From: an uncultured Aeromonadales bacterium
GTDB lineage: Bacteria > Pseudomonadota > Gammaproteobacteria > Enterobacterales > Succinivibrionaceae
Assembly: GCA_902761645.1 (NCBI GenBank)
Contig: CACWLF010000039.1
Location: 1,822 to 37,648 of the forward strand
Length of the DNA: 35,827 nucleotides
Direction of reading: 5' to 3'
This document shows positions 25,220 to 34,117 of this stretch, one piece after another (the first letter of the stretch is position 1; each line of letters begins with the position of its first letter). A program made the position numbers and the translations under genes. Under the pieces are notes generated by a model, which was given only the letters and a program-made list of their open reading frames with translations, was not told the origin of the DNA and ran no database searches.

Positions 25220-26638
25220 ATGAAAAAGACTAAAATTATTTGTACCATCGGACCAAAGTCTGAAAACAAACCTATGATGGCTAAGTTATTAGCTGCCGGC
25301 ATGAACGTTATGCGCTTGAATTTCTCTCACGGAGATTACTGGGAGCATGGCGGACGTATGATCAACCTGAGAGCGCTGATGGCTGAAACCGGTAAGATTT
25401 GTGCAATCCTTCTGGATACCAAGGGACCTGAAATCAGAACCAAAGATATGGAAGATGATGAAGATGTAACTTTGGAAGCAGGTCAGCAGTTCATTTTAAC
25501 TACCGACCAGAACTACGTTGGTAATGTTAACAAGGTTGCAGTTACCTATGAAAATCTTAACAAAGACTTAAAAGCCGGCGATACAGTATTACTGGACGAT
25601 GGTTTAATCGGTTTGAAAGTTAAGGAAATCAAGGGTCAGGAAATCATCTGTGAAGTTCAGAATACCGGTGTACTGGGAGCTCACAAAGGTGTTAACCTTC
25701 CTAATGTTATTACATCATTACCTGCTCTGGCAGACAAGGATGAAGACGATTTAAGATTCGGCTGCGAACGTGAAGTTGACTTTATCGCAGCTTCTTTTAT
25801 CCGTAAGAAGGAAGACGTTTTAGGTATCCGTAAATTCCTGGATGCTAACGGCGGTAACGATATCAAGATTATTTCCAAGATTGAAAACCAGGAAGGTCTG
25901 AACAACTTTGATGAAATTCTTGAAGTTTCCGACGGTATCATGGTTGCCCGTGGTGATATGGGTGTGGAAATTCCATTCCAGGACGTTATCTTCGCTCAGA
26001 AGATGATTATCAGAAAATGTAACAAAGCAGGAAAATTTGTTATTACTGCAACTCAGATGCTTGAATCCATGCAGAAAAATCCACGTCCAACACGTGCTGA
26101 AGCAGGTGACGTTGCAAACGCAATCTTTGACGGTACAGATGCTGTTATGTTATCAGGCGAATCCGCAAAAGGTAAGTATCCTGAAGAAGCTGTTAAGACA
26201 ATGGCTGCAATCTGCGAAAGAACAGATCCGTATGTTCACGTACGTCTGGATATTGAAGAAAAGTCAATTGTTAAGTCTTCAATCACTGAAGCAGTTTGCC
26301 GCGGTGCTGTTAAGACAGCCGAAACAACTGATGCTTCTTTAATTGTTGTAACCACCAGAAACGGTAACACAGCACGTAAAGTACGCAAGTACTTCCCTGC
26401 TGCTCCGATTCTGGCTATTACTCCAAATCTTAAGACAGCTAAGCAGTTATGCCCTGTTAAAGGTGTAATTCCTTATGTAATCGATCACGAATTTGCTAAT
26501 ACCGATGAATTCTTCCAGTTGGGTAAGAAACTTGCCCTGGAATTAGGTTTAGCTAAACAGGGAGATAAGATTGTAACTGTATCAGGTGCTTTGGTTCCGG
26601 CAGGACACACCAATACCTCATCAGTACATCAGTTATAA
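25220..26638 (+). CDS. pykF: Pyruvate kinase, PykF type
   Basis: Converts phosphoenolpyruvate and ADP to pyruvate and ATP, the last step of glycolysis. The 472-residue protein matches the fructose-1,6-bisphosphate-activated PykF branch along its length. It shows the [14 protein letters not shown] start, [23 protein letters not shown], the catalytic Lys in [10 protein letters not shown], the Mg-binding [12 protein letters not shown], the substrate region [10 protein letters not shown], and [15 protein letters not shown]. The ATG at 25220 is used; an in-frame TTG three bases earlier is not needed. The Shine-Dalgarno is weak. It has its own promoter and terminator. Confidence 0.98.
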   Translation: MKKTKIICTIGPKSENKPMMAKLLAAGMNVMRLNFSHGDYWEHGGRMINLRALMAETGKICAILLDTKGPEIRTKDMEDDEDVTLEAGQQFILTTDQNYVGNVNKVAVTYENLNKDLKAGDTVLLDDGLIGLKVKEIKGQEIICEVQNTGVLGAHKGVNLPNVITSLPALADKDEDDLRFGCEREVDFIAASFIRKKEDVLGIRKFLDANGGNDIKIISKIENQEGLNNFDEILEVSDGIMVARGDMGVEIPFQDVIFAQKMIIRKCNKAGKFVITATQMLESMQKNPRPTRAEAGDVANAIFDGTDAVMLSGESAKGKYPEEAVKTMAAICERTDPYVHVRLDIEEKSIVKSSITEAVCRGAVKTAETTDASLIVVTTRNGNTARKVRKYFPAAPILAITPNLKTAKQLCPVKGVIPYVIDHEFANTDEFFQLGKKLALELGLAKQGDKIVTVSGALVPAGHTNTSSVHQL

Positions 26639-26683
26639 TAATCTCTGAAAAATTGCTGATCAATTTTTTTGTTAAATAGTAAG

Positions 26684-26713
26684 AACCCGTAAGTTTCTGA
26701 CTTTCGGGTTTTT
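26684..26713 (+). terminator. Terminator after pykF
   Basis: AACCCG (26684-26689) pairs with CGGGTT (26705-26710), with an inner AAG/CTT pair after one mismatch, followed by a T-run to 26713. It lies 46 nt after the pykF stop and 19 nt before mscK. Confidence 0.85.
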
Positions 26714-26731
26714 ATATGTGAGAACTATAAA

Positions 26732-29700
26732 ATGAGAGTTTGTAATTTTTTTATTCGGCTTTTGATATGTTTTACACTATGTTTACCAGCTCAGGTTCTG
26801 GCACGTGAATACATTAATCTTACAGAGATGGATCAGAACCAGGTCGATGAAAAAATTACAGAACTCAAAGAGAAACTTACTCAGGATGACATATCACCTG
26901 CCACCAAACAGGATTTAAATCAGACTATCGAACTCTTTGATCGGTATCAGAAACAGCGTGCATCATATAAAAAAGTCAAGGACTCAGTCGACAACCATAA
27001 TAAAATCATTCAGGAATACAGAAAACTTCAGAAGGAACTGGAAACCAAATTTACAAAACTCAATGATTTATCGATAAAGGCAAAAAAGCTTTCTCTGGAA
27101 GCGCTTTACGATCAGCTGGCACTGGCAAAACTTGAACAAAGCGAATCTCAAAAAAAATACAATGAGCAGAAGAATTACCTTGAAATGCTGTATGCCAACA
27201 CTGAGTTCGTGCAGAACAAATCACTGGCGCTTCAGGAGGAAATTGAAAGAAGCAAGCAGTTTCTTAATGATCACAAATCAAGACCAACAGAAGAAAATTA
27301 TTACGAGCTTAATATTCAGCTGAGTAAATATACCCTTGATTATTACCAGTTTCTTAACAATTCGCACGCCATACTGCAGAATATCGTATCAACCATATTG
27401 AATTATTACAAATTAAAGCTTGATTACGATACCCAGTTAACAGATATTTATCAGAGACAGATTAATCTGCTGCTGAATGAACAGTCTCAGCAGGAAAGCA
27501 TAAAAATCAATGAAGAACTGTCAGAAATTATTTTTGATCCGTCAACCTCAAGCAAGGCCGGCGAATATCTGGTGAACCAGAATACCAAATATCGCACCAG
27601 TATCAAGTCAACTTCCGATGATCTGACAAAATTCAAGCAGGAATTGGGCACTATAACAGATATTTTGAATCAAACCAATAAAATTGAATCAACTATAAAT
27701 TCACAGATAGAACACTTTAAAAGTTCGCTCTATCTGTCACAGATTCTCCATAAGCAGCTGTTTGATATTCCTTCATATACAACCACGTTCAACACTGAAG
27801 ATCAGATTACCAATATAAGATTTGAACTTTACGAAGTTAACTCAAAGTTATCCAGCATTCAGAACAAAACACGTTATGAAAGCCGCTTAAACCGCAAATA
27901 TCAGGAACAGCTGAATGAAGATCAGCTGAAAGTAATAGATCAGCTGCTGGATTATCAGAAAAAACTTCTCGATTTGTATAAAAACAGACTTACGGAAGAA
28001 CTAACCCTTCTGGTTAATATAAAAGTTAAAACAGATCTTTATAACAATACCAAATCGAATATTAAAAATACCGTAAACAAGCAGCTATTCTGGCTTCAGT
28101 CCAATGCCAAGATGACATGGAACTGGTTCAAGAATTTTCCTTCACTGGCAAAACGCGAACTTGCAGACACCAATTTTTCTGTAAACACCAAAAATCTGCT
28201 TGATGAAGGACTGAAGAATATAACTTCATTACTTACCATATTCATTCTCAGTATTTTAATTCTGGTTAATCAGAAGAAATTTACCGCATGGATTAATCTC
28301 AGCAACAAGAAAGCAACCAAATTAAAAACAGACACCTATTCATCTGTTTTCGTCGCAACTTTTCTGACTGCGGTGAAAAGTTTAAACTGGCCGCTCTGGT
28401 CACTGATTTTCGGTTATATACTGAGCTATCTGCATCTGAAAATAGGTATCTACGATATCGGACAGATCATAAAGGTTAACAATTTCCGTCTTGCCGGCAT
28501 TATCTGGGTATGGGCTTTTTCATACAGTTTCTATAAAGAGAACAGTATCCACAAAATACATTTCAAGCAGGAATACCACAAGGAAACACAGTGGTGCCAC
28601 ATGCTCCTGCTCGGTTTACTGGTATGCCTTTCACTGCTCTGCTCATGCAAACTGCACTATCTGGAGACTCTGCCTACAGACGTTATAGGCCAGAGTATAT
28701 TCATTACGATTCTGCTGCTGATTGATATAATACTTATTAAATACGCAACTATTGTTTTTAAAGAAAAACAGAGTGTAGTAAAAAAGCTTCTGGCTTTGTC
28801 CTATGTACTGATCCCTCTGATTTTAATCAGCAGAATATATTACGGTTACTTCTACTCTGCGATTGTAATCACTGTCAGAATCATCGAAACCTACTTCTTC
28901 ATCTTCATAATGAATTTCATATACTACATTATCCGCAAATCCCTGAAAATTGCTCAGTACCGGTTTAACATGAAGAGGAAATTCCAGGAAGCGCAGCTTA
29001 AAAAGAATGAAAACAGCAAACGCAACGGCGAAGATAATATAGACGAAAACATTATCGTGCCTAGCGAAGATGAACTGTCAATTGATGATATAAACAAGCA
29101 GACAAGCAGCATTTTAAAATTCTGCTACTTTACTGTCTGTCTTTTCCTGCTGCATTTCATGTGGTCGGATATCATCGGTATACTGTCATACCTGAATACC
29201 ATAACACTCTGGAATATAACCGCAACTGATGCCGCAGGAAAAATCTCAATAATTAAAAGCGTTTCAATAACAGATGTGGTTATATCAATATTCTGCATAG
29301 TGCTTATGGTTATCATGGTTAAAAACATTCCCGGTCTGCTTGAGGTTACTCTGAATAAATTCGCAACCACACAGAATGCCAGCTACTCAACAAAAACCAT
29401 TCTTACCTACATTATCATCGGCGTATGTCTTGTTATCAGTATGGGTAAACTTGGAGTTACATGGGATAATCTCCAGTGGCTTGTAGCTGCGCTGTCGGTA
29501 GGTCTTGGTTTCGGTCTGCAGGAAATATTTGGTAATTTCGTTTCCGGTCTGATTCTTCTGTTCGAAAGACCTATACGTCTCGGAGATATTGTTACAATAG
29601 GGGATATATCCGGAACTGTTACCAAAATCCGCATACGTGCAACAACAATTCTTCAATTTGACAAGAAGGAACTGATAGTTCCAAACAAGAAATTTATTAC

Positions 29701-30088
29701 AGAGTCTCTTACAAACTGGACTCTCAGTGATACCATGACCAGAATTGAAATAAAAGTAGGAGTAGGATACAGTTCCGATGTTGAACTCGTTCAGAAAACG
29801 CTGCTTGATATTGCAAACGAATGTCCGTATGTAATGAAGGATCCTGCACCTAAGGCTTACTTCATCAGTTTCGGCGACAGCAACCTTGATCATACTCTCT
29901 ATGTTTACATTAAAACCATTGCAGAACGTTATCTTGCTTTGAATTATCTGAATAAAACAATTTTCAATAAATTCAACGAACTTAATATTGAAATAGCATT
30001 TAATCAGATTGATATGTATATTAAAAATATTAATTCGGATCAGGAAATTAAAATTCAGACTAATTCTGAAAAAAAGCAGTCATCTTGA
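26732..30088 (+). CDS. mscK: Large mechanosensitive channel, MscK (KefA) type
   Basis: Tension-gated channel that releases solutes on osmotic downshock. The 1118-residue protein starts with a signal peptide (about 1-24, ending AQVLA). A long, highly charged, coiled-coil periplasmic part (about 25-480) precedes a hydrophobic part with about ten membrane helices (about 490-930). The C terminus is an MscS core: pore helix and beta domain in WLVAALSVGLGFGLQEIFGNF, then FERPIRLGDIVTIG and VPNKKFITESLTNW. A charged cytoplasmic loop rich in Lys, Glu and Asn (about 755-790) lies between helices. Size and layout fit MscK rather than the small MscS; YjeP/MscM-type relatives are the alternative. It follows the pykF terminator by 19 nt. 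Confidence 0.9.
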   Translation: MRVCNFFIRLLICFTLCLPAQVLAREYINLTEMDQNQVDEKITELKEKLTQDDISPATKQDLNQTIELFDRYQKQRASYKKVKDSVDNHNKIIQEYRKLQKELETKFTKLNDLSIKAKKLSLEALYDQLALAKLEQSESQKKYNEQKNYLEMLYANTEFVQNKSLALQEEIERSKQFLNDHKSRPTEENYYELNIQLSKYTLDYYQFLNNSHAILQNIVSTILNYYKLKLDYDTQLTDIYQRQINLLLNEQSQQESIKINEELSEIIFDPSTSSKAGEYLVNQNTKYRTSIKSTSDDLTKFKQELGTITDILNQTNKIESTINSQIEHFKSSLYLSQILHKQLFDIPSYTTTFNTEDQITNIRFELYEVNSKLSSIQNKTRYESRLNRKYQEQLNEDQLKVIDQLLDYQKKLLDLYKNRLTEELTLLVNIKVKTDLYNNTKSNIKNTVNKQLFWLQSNAKMTWNWFKNFPSLAKRELADTNFSVNTKNLLDEGLKNITSLLTIFILSILILVNQKKFTAWINLSNKKATKLKTDTYSSVFVATFLTAVKSLNWPLWSLIFGYILSYLHLKIGIYDIGQIIKVNNFRLAGIIWVWAFSYSFYKENSIHKIHFKQEYHKETQWCHMLLLGLLVCLSLLCSCKLHYLETLPTDVIGQSIFITILLLIDIILIKYATIVFKEKQSVVKKLLALSYVLIPLILISRIYYGYFYSAIVITVRIIETYFFIFIMNFIYYIIRKSLKIAQYRFNMKRKFQEAQLKKNENSKRNGEDNIDENIIVPSEDELSIDDINKQTSSILKFCYFTVCLFLLHFMWSDIIGILSYLNTITLWNITATDAAGKISIIKSVSITDVVISIFCIVLMVIMVKNIPGLLEVTLNKFATTQNASYSTKTILTYIIIGVCLVISMGKLGVTWDNLQWLVAALSVGLGFGLQEIFGNFVSGLILLFERPIRLGDIVTIGDISGTVTKIRIRATTILQFDKKELIVPNKKFITESLTNWTLSDTMTRIEIKVGVGYSSDVELVQKTLLDIANECPYVMKDPAPKAYFISFGDSNLDHTLYVYIKTIAERYLALNYLNKTIFNKFNELNIEIAFNQIDMYIKNINSDQEIKIQTNSEKKQSS

Positions 30089-30101
30089 TTATCTTTTTAT
30101 C

Positions 30102-30129
30102 ATGCCGGCCGGTACCAGTAAGCCGGCAT
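30102..30129 (+). terminator. GC-rich hairpin after mscK
   Basis: ATGCCGGC (30102-30109) and GCCGGCAT (30122-30129) form a perfect 8-bp stem with a 12-nt loop, 14 nt after the mscK stop. Only TTTAATT follows, so termination may be partial. Confidence 0.65.
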
Positions 30130-30153
30130 TTAATTGATTAAGAGCATTAATCC

Positions 30154-30182
30154 TTGACTTTATGAGTGAAAATACACAAAAT
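30154..30182 (+). promoter_or_regulatory. Possible promoter for potF-like gene
   Basis: TTGACT (30154-30159, 5 of 6), 17-nt spacer, CAAAAT (30177-30182, 4 of 6). It would give a leader of about 165 nt that contains the palindrome at 30307-30322. Confidence 0.45.
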
Positions 30183-30306
30183 AGTCAGCATGGGACCGCA
30201 TGAAAATCAGTTTCTTCTGGTTAGATCTCAATTCGCCATAAGTGGCAGACTGCAAATTGTTGTTACATTTTTTTTATATGTATCAACGGTTTCACAATTC
30301 AAGGGG

Positions 30307-30322
30307 AGCGATTTCAATCGCT
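30307..30322 (+). promoter_or_regulatory. Palindrome ahead of the potF-like gene
   Basis: AGCGATT-TC-AATCGCT is a perfect 7-bp inverted repeat, 33 nt before the ATG. It may form a leader hairpin or bind a dimeric regulator. A TTGACA begins at its last base, but no -10 lies at the right distance. Confidence 0.45.
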
Positions 30323-30354
30323 TGACAGGTGTTGGCTTTTACGGAAATAACAAA

Positions 30355-31458
30355 ATGTTAAAATCATTGTCTCTTCTCTCTTTAGCAGTAGCCGGTGCTG
30401 TTTATTCTACAGCCGCATTTGCTGAAGAAGAAAAAATTGTTTATGTATATAATTGGAGCGAATACGTCGCTGAAGATACTATTGCAAACTTCGAAAAAGA
30501 AACCGGAATCAAAGTCGTTTATGACGTATATGATTCCAATGAAGTTCTTGAAGCTAAACTTTTAGCCGGAAAATCAGGTTATGATGTTGTCGGACCAGGA
30601 TCAGACTTTTTGGCACGTCAGTTAAAAGTTGGTATCTTCATGCCTTTGGACAAATCTAAATTACCGAATTACAAAAATTTAGATCCAGTTCATATGAACT
30701 ACCTTACACAGTTGGATCCTGACAATAAATACGGAATTCCTTATTTAATCGGAACAACCGGTATCGGATACAATCCTGACAAGATTGCCGCGGCTTTGGG
30801 TACAGACGGCAATGTTGATTCCTGGGATGTAATCTTCAAAAAAGAAAATGCTGAGAAACTGGCTCAATGCGGTATAGCTGTTTTAAATGCGCCGACAGAA
30901 GTTGTAGGCACTGCTCTGCACTATCTCGGATTACCGGAAAACAGTGAAGATCCTAACGATTATAAGAAAGCCACTGCAAAACTTATGGAAATCAGACCTT
31001 ATATTCGTTATTTCCACTCTTCACAGTTCATCACCGATCTGGCAAACGGCAACATCTGTATTTCAATCGGCTGGAGCGGCGATATTTTACAAGGTGCTGA
31101 TCGTGCAAAGGAAGCTAATAACGGTATCAATGTAAAGTACGTAATTCCTAAGGAAGGCGGACTGGTTTACTATGATATGCTGGCTATTCCTGCAGATGCC
31201 AAGCATCCGGATAATGCTCATAAATTCCTGGATTACATGATGCGTCCAGATGTAATGGCTAAAATTTCAACCTATACACACAATGCAACTGCTGTTAAAC
31301 CGGCAATTCCAATGGTGGATGAAGATGTAAGAAACGATCCTAACGTGTATATACCGGAAGAAAAAATGGCAACCAAGATGTTTGTTAACAAAGTATTGCC
31401 TACCAAGATTAACAAACTCGTAACACAGTTGTGGACCAAACTGAAAAAAGGTAAATAG
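30355..31458 (+). CDS. potF: Periplasmic polyamine (putrescine)-binding protein, PotF-like
   Basis: Solute-binding component of an ABC polyamine importer. The 367-residue protein has a signal peptide ending AAFA before EEEKIVYVYNWSEYV, then FEKETGIKVVYDVYDSNEVLE, LDKSKLPNYKNLDP, RYFHSSQFITDLANG and IGWSGD. These correspond closely to E. coli PotF rather than PotD. The ATG at 30355 is chosen because the signal peptide begins there; an in-frame GTG at 30166 would add 63 residues ahead of it. A GGAA lies about 9 nt upstream. No potG, potH or potI permease genes are next to it, so its transporter must be encoded elsewhere. Spermidine specificity remains possible. Confidence 0.92.
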   Translation: MLKSLSLLSLAVAGAVYSTAAFAEEEKIVYVYNWSEYVAEDTIANFEKETGIKVVYDVYDSNEVLEAKLLAGKSGYDVVGPGSDFLARQLKVGIFMPLDKSKLPNYKNLDPVHMNYLTQLDPDNKYGIPYLIGTTGIGYNPDKIAAALGTDGNVDSWDVIFKKENAEKLAQCGIAVLNAPTEVVGTALHYLGLPENSEDPNDYKKATAKLMEIRPYIRYFHSSQFITDLANGNICISIGWSGDILQGADRAKEANNGINVKYVIPKEGGLVYYDMLAIPADAKHPDNAHKFLDYMMRPDVMAKISTYTHNATAVKPAIPMVDEDVRNDPNVYIPEEKMATKMFVNKVLPTKINKLVTQLWTKLKKGK

Positions 31459-31486
31459 AAGTAATTTATTCTGTTACTGAATATTC

Positions 31487-31519
31487 AAAAAGGCAGCTGA
31501 TAATCAGCTGCCTTTTTTT
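31487..31519. terminator. Bidirectional terminator after potF-like gene
   Basis: GGCAGCTGA and TCAGCTGCC (31492-31500 and 31504-31512) form a perfect 9-bp stem with a 3-nt loop. It is flanked by an A-run on the left and a T-run (to 31519) on the right, so it can stop transcripts from both strands. Confidence 0.93.
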
Positions 31520-31530
31520 CATCTGCAATC

Positions 31531-31562
31531 AAAAAAAGATCCGCTGCATGATTCAGCGGATC
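31531..31562 (-). terminator. Terminator of fba
   Basis: On the minus strand GATCCGCTG (31562-31554) and CAGCGGATC (31546-31538) form a 9-bp stem with a 7-nt loop and a seven-T tail (31537-31531). It lies 28 nt after the fba stop. Confidence 0.93.
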
Positions 31563-31590
31563 TCCGTAATTATTTATCTGTTAATATTTA

Positions 31591-32673
31591 TTATAAAGTA
31601 TTAGCAGAATGCAGGTTTTCGAAAGCAATCTGTAAACGAGCGATTTCGGATTCCTGACCTTTACGTAACCAAGCTCTTGGATCGTAGTACTTCTTGTTAG
31701 GAGCATCTTCGCCCTCTGGGTTGCCTAACTGACCCTGCAGGTAAGCTTCTTTAGCCTTGTAGTAGTCCAAAATACCCTTCCATGTAGCCCACTGAGTATC
31801 AGTATCGATATTCATCTTTACAACACCGTAGCTAACTGCAGCTTCAATATCCTTTGGATCTGAACCGGAACCGCCGTGGAATACGAAGTTGTATGGCTTA
31901 GAACCTTCAGGTAAACCTAACTTCTTGGCAGCGTAGATCTGAGAGTTCTTCAAGATTTCCGGATTCAACTTAACATTACCTGGCTTGTATACACCGTGAA
32001 CATTACCGAAAGAAGCAGCAATAGTAAAGTTAGGGCTGATCTTGCTTAATTGTTCATATGCATACCAAACATCTTCAGGCTGTGTATAAAGTGCTGAATT
32101 GTCCATACCTGTATTATCAACACCATCTTCTTCACCGCCGGTGCAACCTAATTCAAGTTCAAGAGTCATATCGATCTTGGCCATTCTTTCAAGGTACTTG
32201 CAGCATAATTCAACATTATCCTTCAAAGTTTCAACAGATAAGTCGATCATGTGAGATGAGAATAAAGGAACGCCGTGCTCAGCATAATATTTTTCACCAG
32301 CATCCAGCAAACCGTCAACCCATGGTAACAGGTTCTTAGCGCAGTGGTCGGTGTGAACGATTACAGGAACACCATAGTATTCTGCAACGTTACGAGCGTG
32401 TAAAGCACCAGAAATAGCACCCAGAATCTGAGCCTTCTGATTTTCTAATTTTAAACCTTTACCAGCAATGAACTGTGCACCGCCGTTAGAAAATTGAACG
32501 ATTACCGGAGCCTTTGCCTTTGCAGCTGCTTCAATAACAGCATTGATTGAATCTGTACCAACGCAGTTTACTGCAGGAATTGCGAAACCGTTTTCCTTCG
32601 CAACAGCAAATACTTTGTTTAAATCAGTACCAGCAATAACACCTGGCTTTACAACATCTAAAACTTTAGTCAT
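31591..32673 (-). CDS. fbaA: Fructose-bisphosphate aldolase class II
   Basis: Zinc-dependent enzyme that splits fructose-1,6-bisphosphate into dihydroxyacetone phosphate and glyceraldehyde-3-phosphate. The 360-residue protein matches E. coli FbaA in length and throughout. The metal-binding HTDHCAKNLLPW, the ELGCTGGEEDGVDN loop with metal and catalytic residues, FGNVHGVYKPGNV, FHGGSGS and KMNIDTDTQWA are all present. A TAGGA Shine-Dalgarno lies 8-9 nt before the ATG. It follows pgk by 69 nt in the same direction, but a terminator hairpin fills that gap. Confidence 0.98.
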   Translation of the reverse strand: MTKVLDVVKPGVIAGTDLNKVFAVAKENGFAIPAVNCVGTDSINAVIEAAAKAKAPVIVQFSNGGAQFIAGKGLKLENQKAQILGAISGALHARNVAEYYGVPVIVHTDHCAKNLLPWVDGLLDAGEKYYAEHGVPLFSSHMIDLSVETLKDNVELCCKYLERMAKIDMTLELELGCTGGEEDGVDNTGMDNSALYTQPEDVWYAYEQLSKISPNFTIAASFGNVHGVYKPGNVKLNPEILKNSQIYAAKKLGLPEGSKPYNFVFHGGSGSDPKDIEAAVSYGVVKMNIDTDTQWATWKGILDYYKAKEAYLQGQLGNPEGEDAPNKKYYDPRAWLRKGQESEIARLQIAFENLHSANTL

Positions 32674-32703
32674 TTGGATATCCTAAATATAACGAAAAAT
32701 TTT

Positions 32704-32732
32704 AAAAAAGGAGAATAAGGAACTTATTCTCC
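32704..32732 (-). terminator. Strong terminator hairpin between pgk and fba
   Basis: On the minus strand GGAGAATAAG (32732-32723) and CTTATTCTCC (32719-32710) form a perfect 10-bp stem with a 3-nt loop, followed by six T (32709-32704). It begins 10 nt after the pgk stop. Only 30 nt separate it from the fba ATG, too little for a complete promoter. Confidence 0.92.
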
Positions 32733-32742
32733 CCAAAAAAGA

Positions 32743-33915
32743 TTACTTAGCTTCTGCAGCGCGCTTTTCTAAGATTTCAACAGCAGGAAGTTTCTTGCCT
32801 TCAACGAATTCCATGAAAGCACCGCCACCGGTAGAAATGTATGATACCTGATCCTTGATACCGAATTTATCGATAGCAGCCAAAGTATCTCCACCTCCTG
32901 CAATAGTGAAAGCTTCAGTCTTTGCAATAGCGTCAGCCAATACCTTGGTACCGGCAGCAAACTTGTCGTTTTCAAATACGCCAACAGGACCGTTCCACAA
33001 TACGGTCTTAGCATTCATGATTACATCAGCGATAGCCTGAGCTGACTTAGGACCGATATCCAGAATCATATCGTCTTCAGCAACATCTTTAACATCTTTG
33101 GTTGCTACACCGGTTGTACCTTCGAAATCCTTGGCTACAACAACATCGGTTGTTGGAGGAATTGTGGTCTTTGCAGCAATTTTCTTGGCTTCATCAATTA
33201 AATCTGCTTCGAATAAAGACTTACCAACAGGATTGCCTTCTGCAGCAATGAAAGTATTTGCAATACCGCCGCCTACTACGAGCTGGTCAGCAATATCAGC
33301 CAGAGTGTTTAATACTGTTAATTTAGTAGAAACTTTAGAACCGCCTAAAATAGCTACCATTGGACGAGCAGGATTTGCCAAAGCTTTTGCAAGAGCATCC
33401 AGTTCTGCAGCTAACAAAGGACCGGCACATGCAACAGGAGCAAACTGAGCGGCACCGTAGGTGGTACCCTGAGCGCGGTGAGCAGTACCAAAAGCATCCA
33501 TTACGAATACATCACAAAGAGCAGCATATTTCTTAGCCAGTTCTTCATTATTCTTCTTTTCGCCTTTGTTGAAACGGCAGTTTTCCAATACAACAACTTC
33601 GTTAGCGTTAACTTCAACGCCATCAAGATAATCTTTAACCAAACGTACAGGAACATCTAATTTGTTTTGCAAGTAATCTACAACAGGCTTTAAAGAGAAT
33701 GCTTCATCATAAACACCTTCTTCCGGACGGCCCAGGTGAGAGGTTACCATAACCTTGGCACCTTTCTTAAGAGCCAATTCAATTGTTGGAAGGGTTGCAA
33801 CGATACGTGCATCTGAAGTAACCTTACCTTCTTTTACAGGTACGTTTAAATCAGCACGGATAAGAACTCTCTTACCTTGCAAGTCTAAGTCAGACATTTT
33901 TAAAACTGTAGACAT
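32743..33915 (-). CDS. pgk: Phosphoglycerate kinase
   Basis: Transfers phosphate from 1,3-bisphosphoglycerate to ADP in glycolysis. The 390-residue length is normal. The N-terminal substrate domain has [10 protein letters not shown] and [10 protein letters not shown]. The ADP/ATP-binding C-terminal domain has [20 protein letters not shown] and GGGDTLAAI. The first ATG (33915) is supported by AGAGGA about 7 nt upstream, rather than the second Met at codon 7. epd, which precedes pgk in E. coli, is absent; a sodium symporter gene lies upstream instead. Confidence 0.98.
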   Translation of the reverse strand: MSTVLKMSDLDLQGKRVLIRADLNVPVKEGKVTSDARIVATLPTIELALKKGAKVMVTSHLGRPEEGVYDEAFSLKPVVDYLQNKLDVPVRLVKDYLDGVEVNANEVVVLENCRFNKGEKKNNEELAKKYAALCDVFVMDAFGTAHRAQGTTYGAAQFAPVACAGPLLAAELDALAKALANPARPMVAILGGSKVSTKLTVLNTLADIADQLVVGGGIANTFIAAEGNPVGKSLFEADLIDEAKKIAAKTTIPPTTDVVVAKDFEGTTGVATKDVKDVAEDDMILDIGPKSAQAIADVIMNAKTVLWNGPVGVFENDKFAAGTKVLADAIAKTEAFTIAGGGDTLAAIDKFGIKDQVSYISTGGGAFMEFVEGKKLPAVEILEKRAAEAK

Positions 33916-33982
33916 CTATAAGTCCTCTAATATAAATTAAAATAAAAAAACTACCGAAATAAATACCAAAATATTTCTTTCA

Positions 33983-34011
33983 ATTATACATTTTTTGACT
34001 TTTATCAACAA
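33983..34011 (-). promoter_or_regulatory. Promoter of pgk
   Basis: Minus strand: TTGTTG (34006-34011, 3 of 6), 17-nt spacer, TATAAT (33983-33988, perfect). It gives a leader of about 60 nt. Confidence 0.6.
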
Positions 34012-34074
34012 CAAAAAACCTAATAATGCGATTAAAAAATTGACAGAATCACTGAACCTGACATTCAAAATATT

Positions 34075-34098
34075 AAAAATCCCTGCACTGCGGATTTT
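34075..34098 (-). terminator. Possible terminator of the NSS symporter gene
   Basis: On the minus strand AAAATCC (34098-34092) pairs with GGATTTT (34082-34076) around a 9-nt loop, with T's in and after the second arm. It starts 19 nt after the symporter stop. The stem is AT-rich, so its strength is modest. Confidence 0.5.
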
Positions 34099-34117
34099 CT
34101 GTTTCCTCGTGATCAGC

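Noticed and set aside
29387-29893. 168-codon minus-strand frame inside mscK
   Set aside because: Antisense to the conserved MscS core, with no independent start signals.
30322-30350. TTGACA close to the potF-like ATG as a promoter
   Set aside because: No -10 at 16-18 nt (only 2 of 6 matches), and the start site would fall on the start codon.
30166-30354. 63-codon N-terminal extension of the potF-like gene
   Set aside because: It would place a signal peptide 63 residues inside the protein; its GTG lies within the likely promoter.
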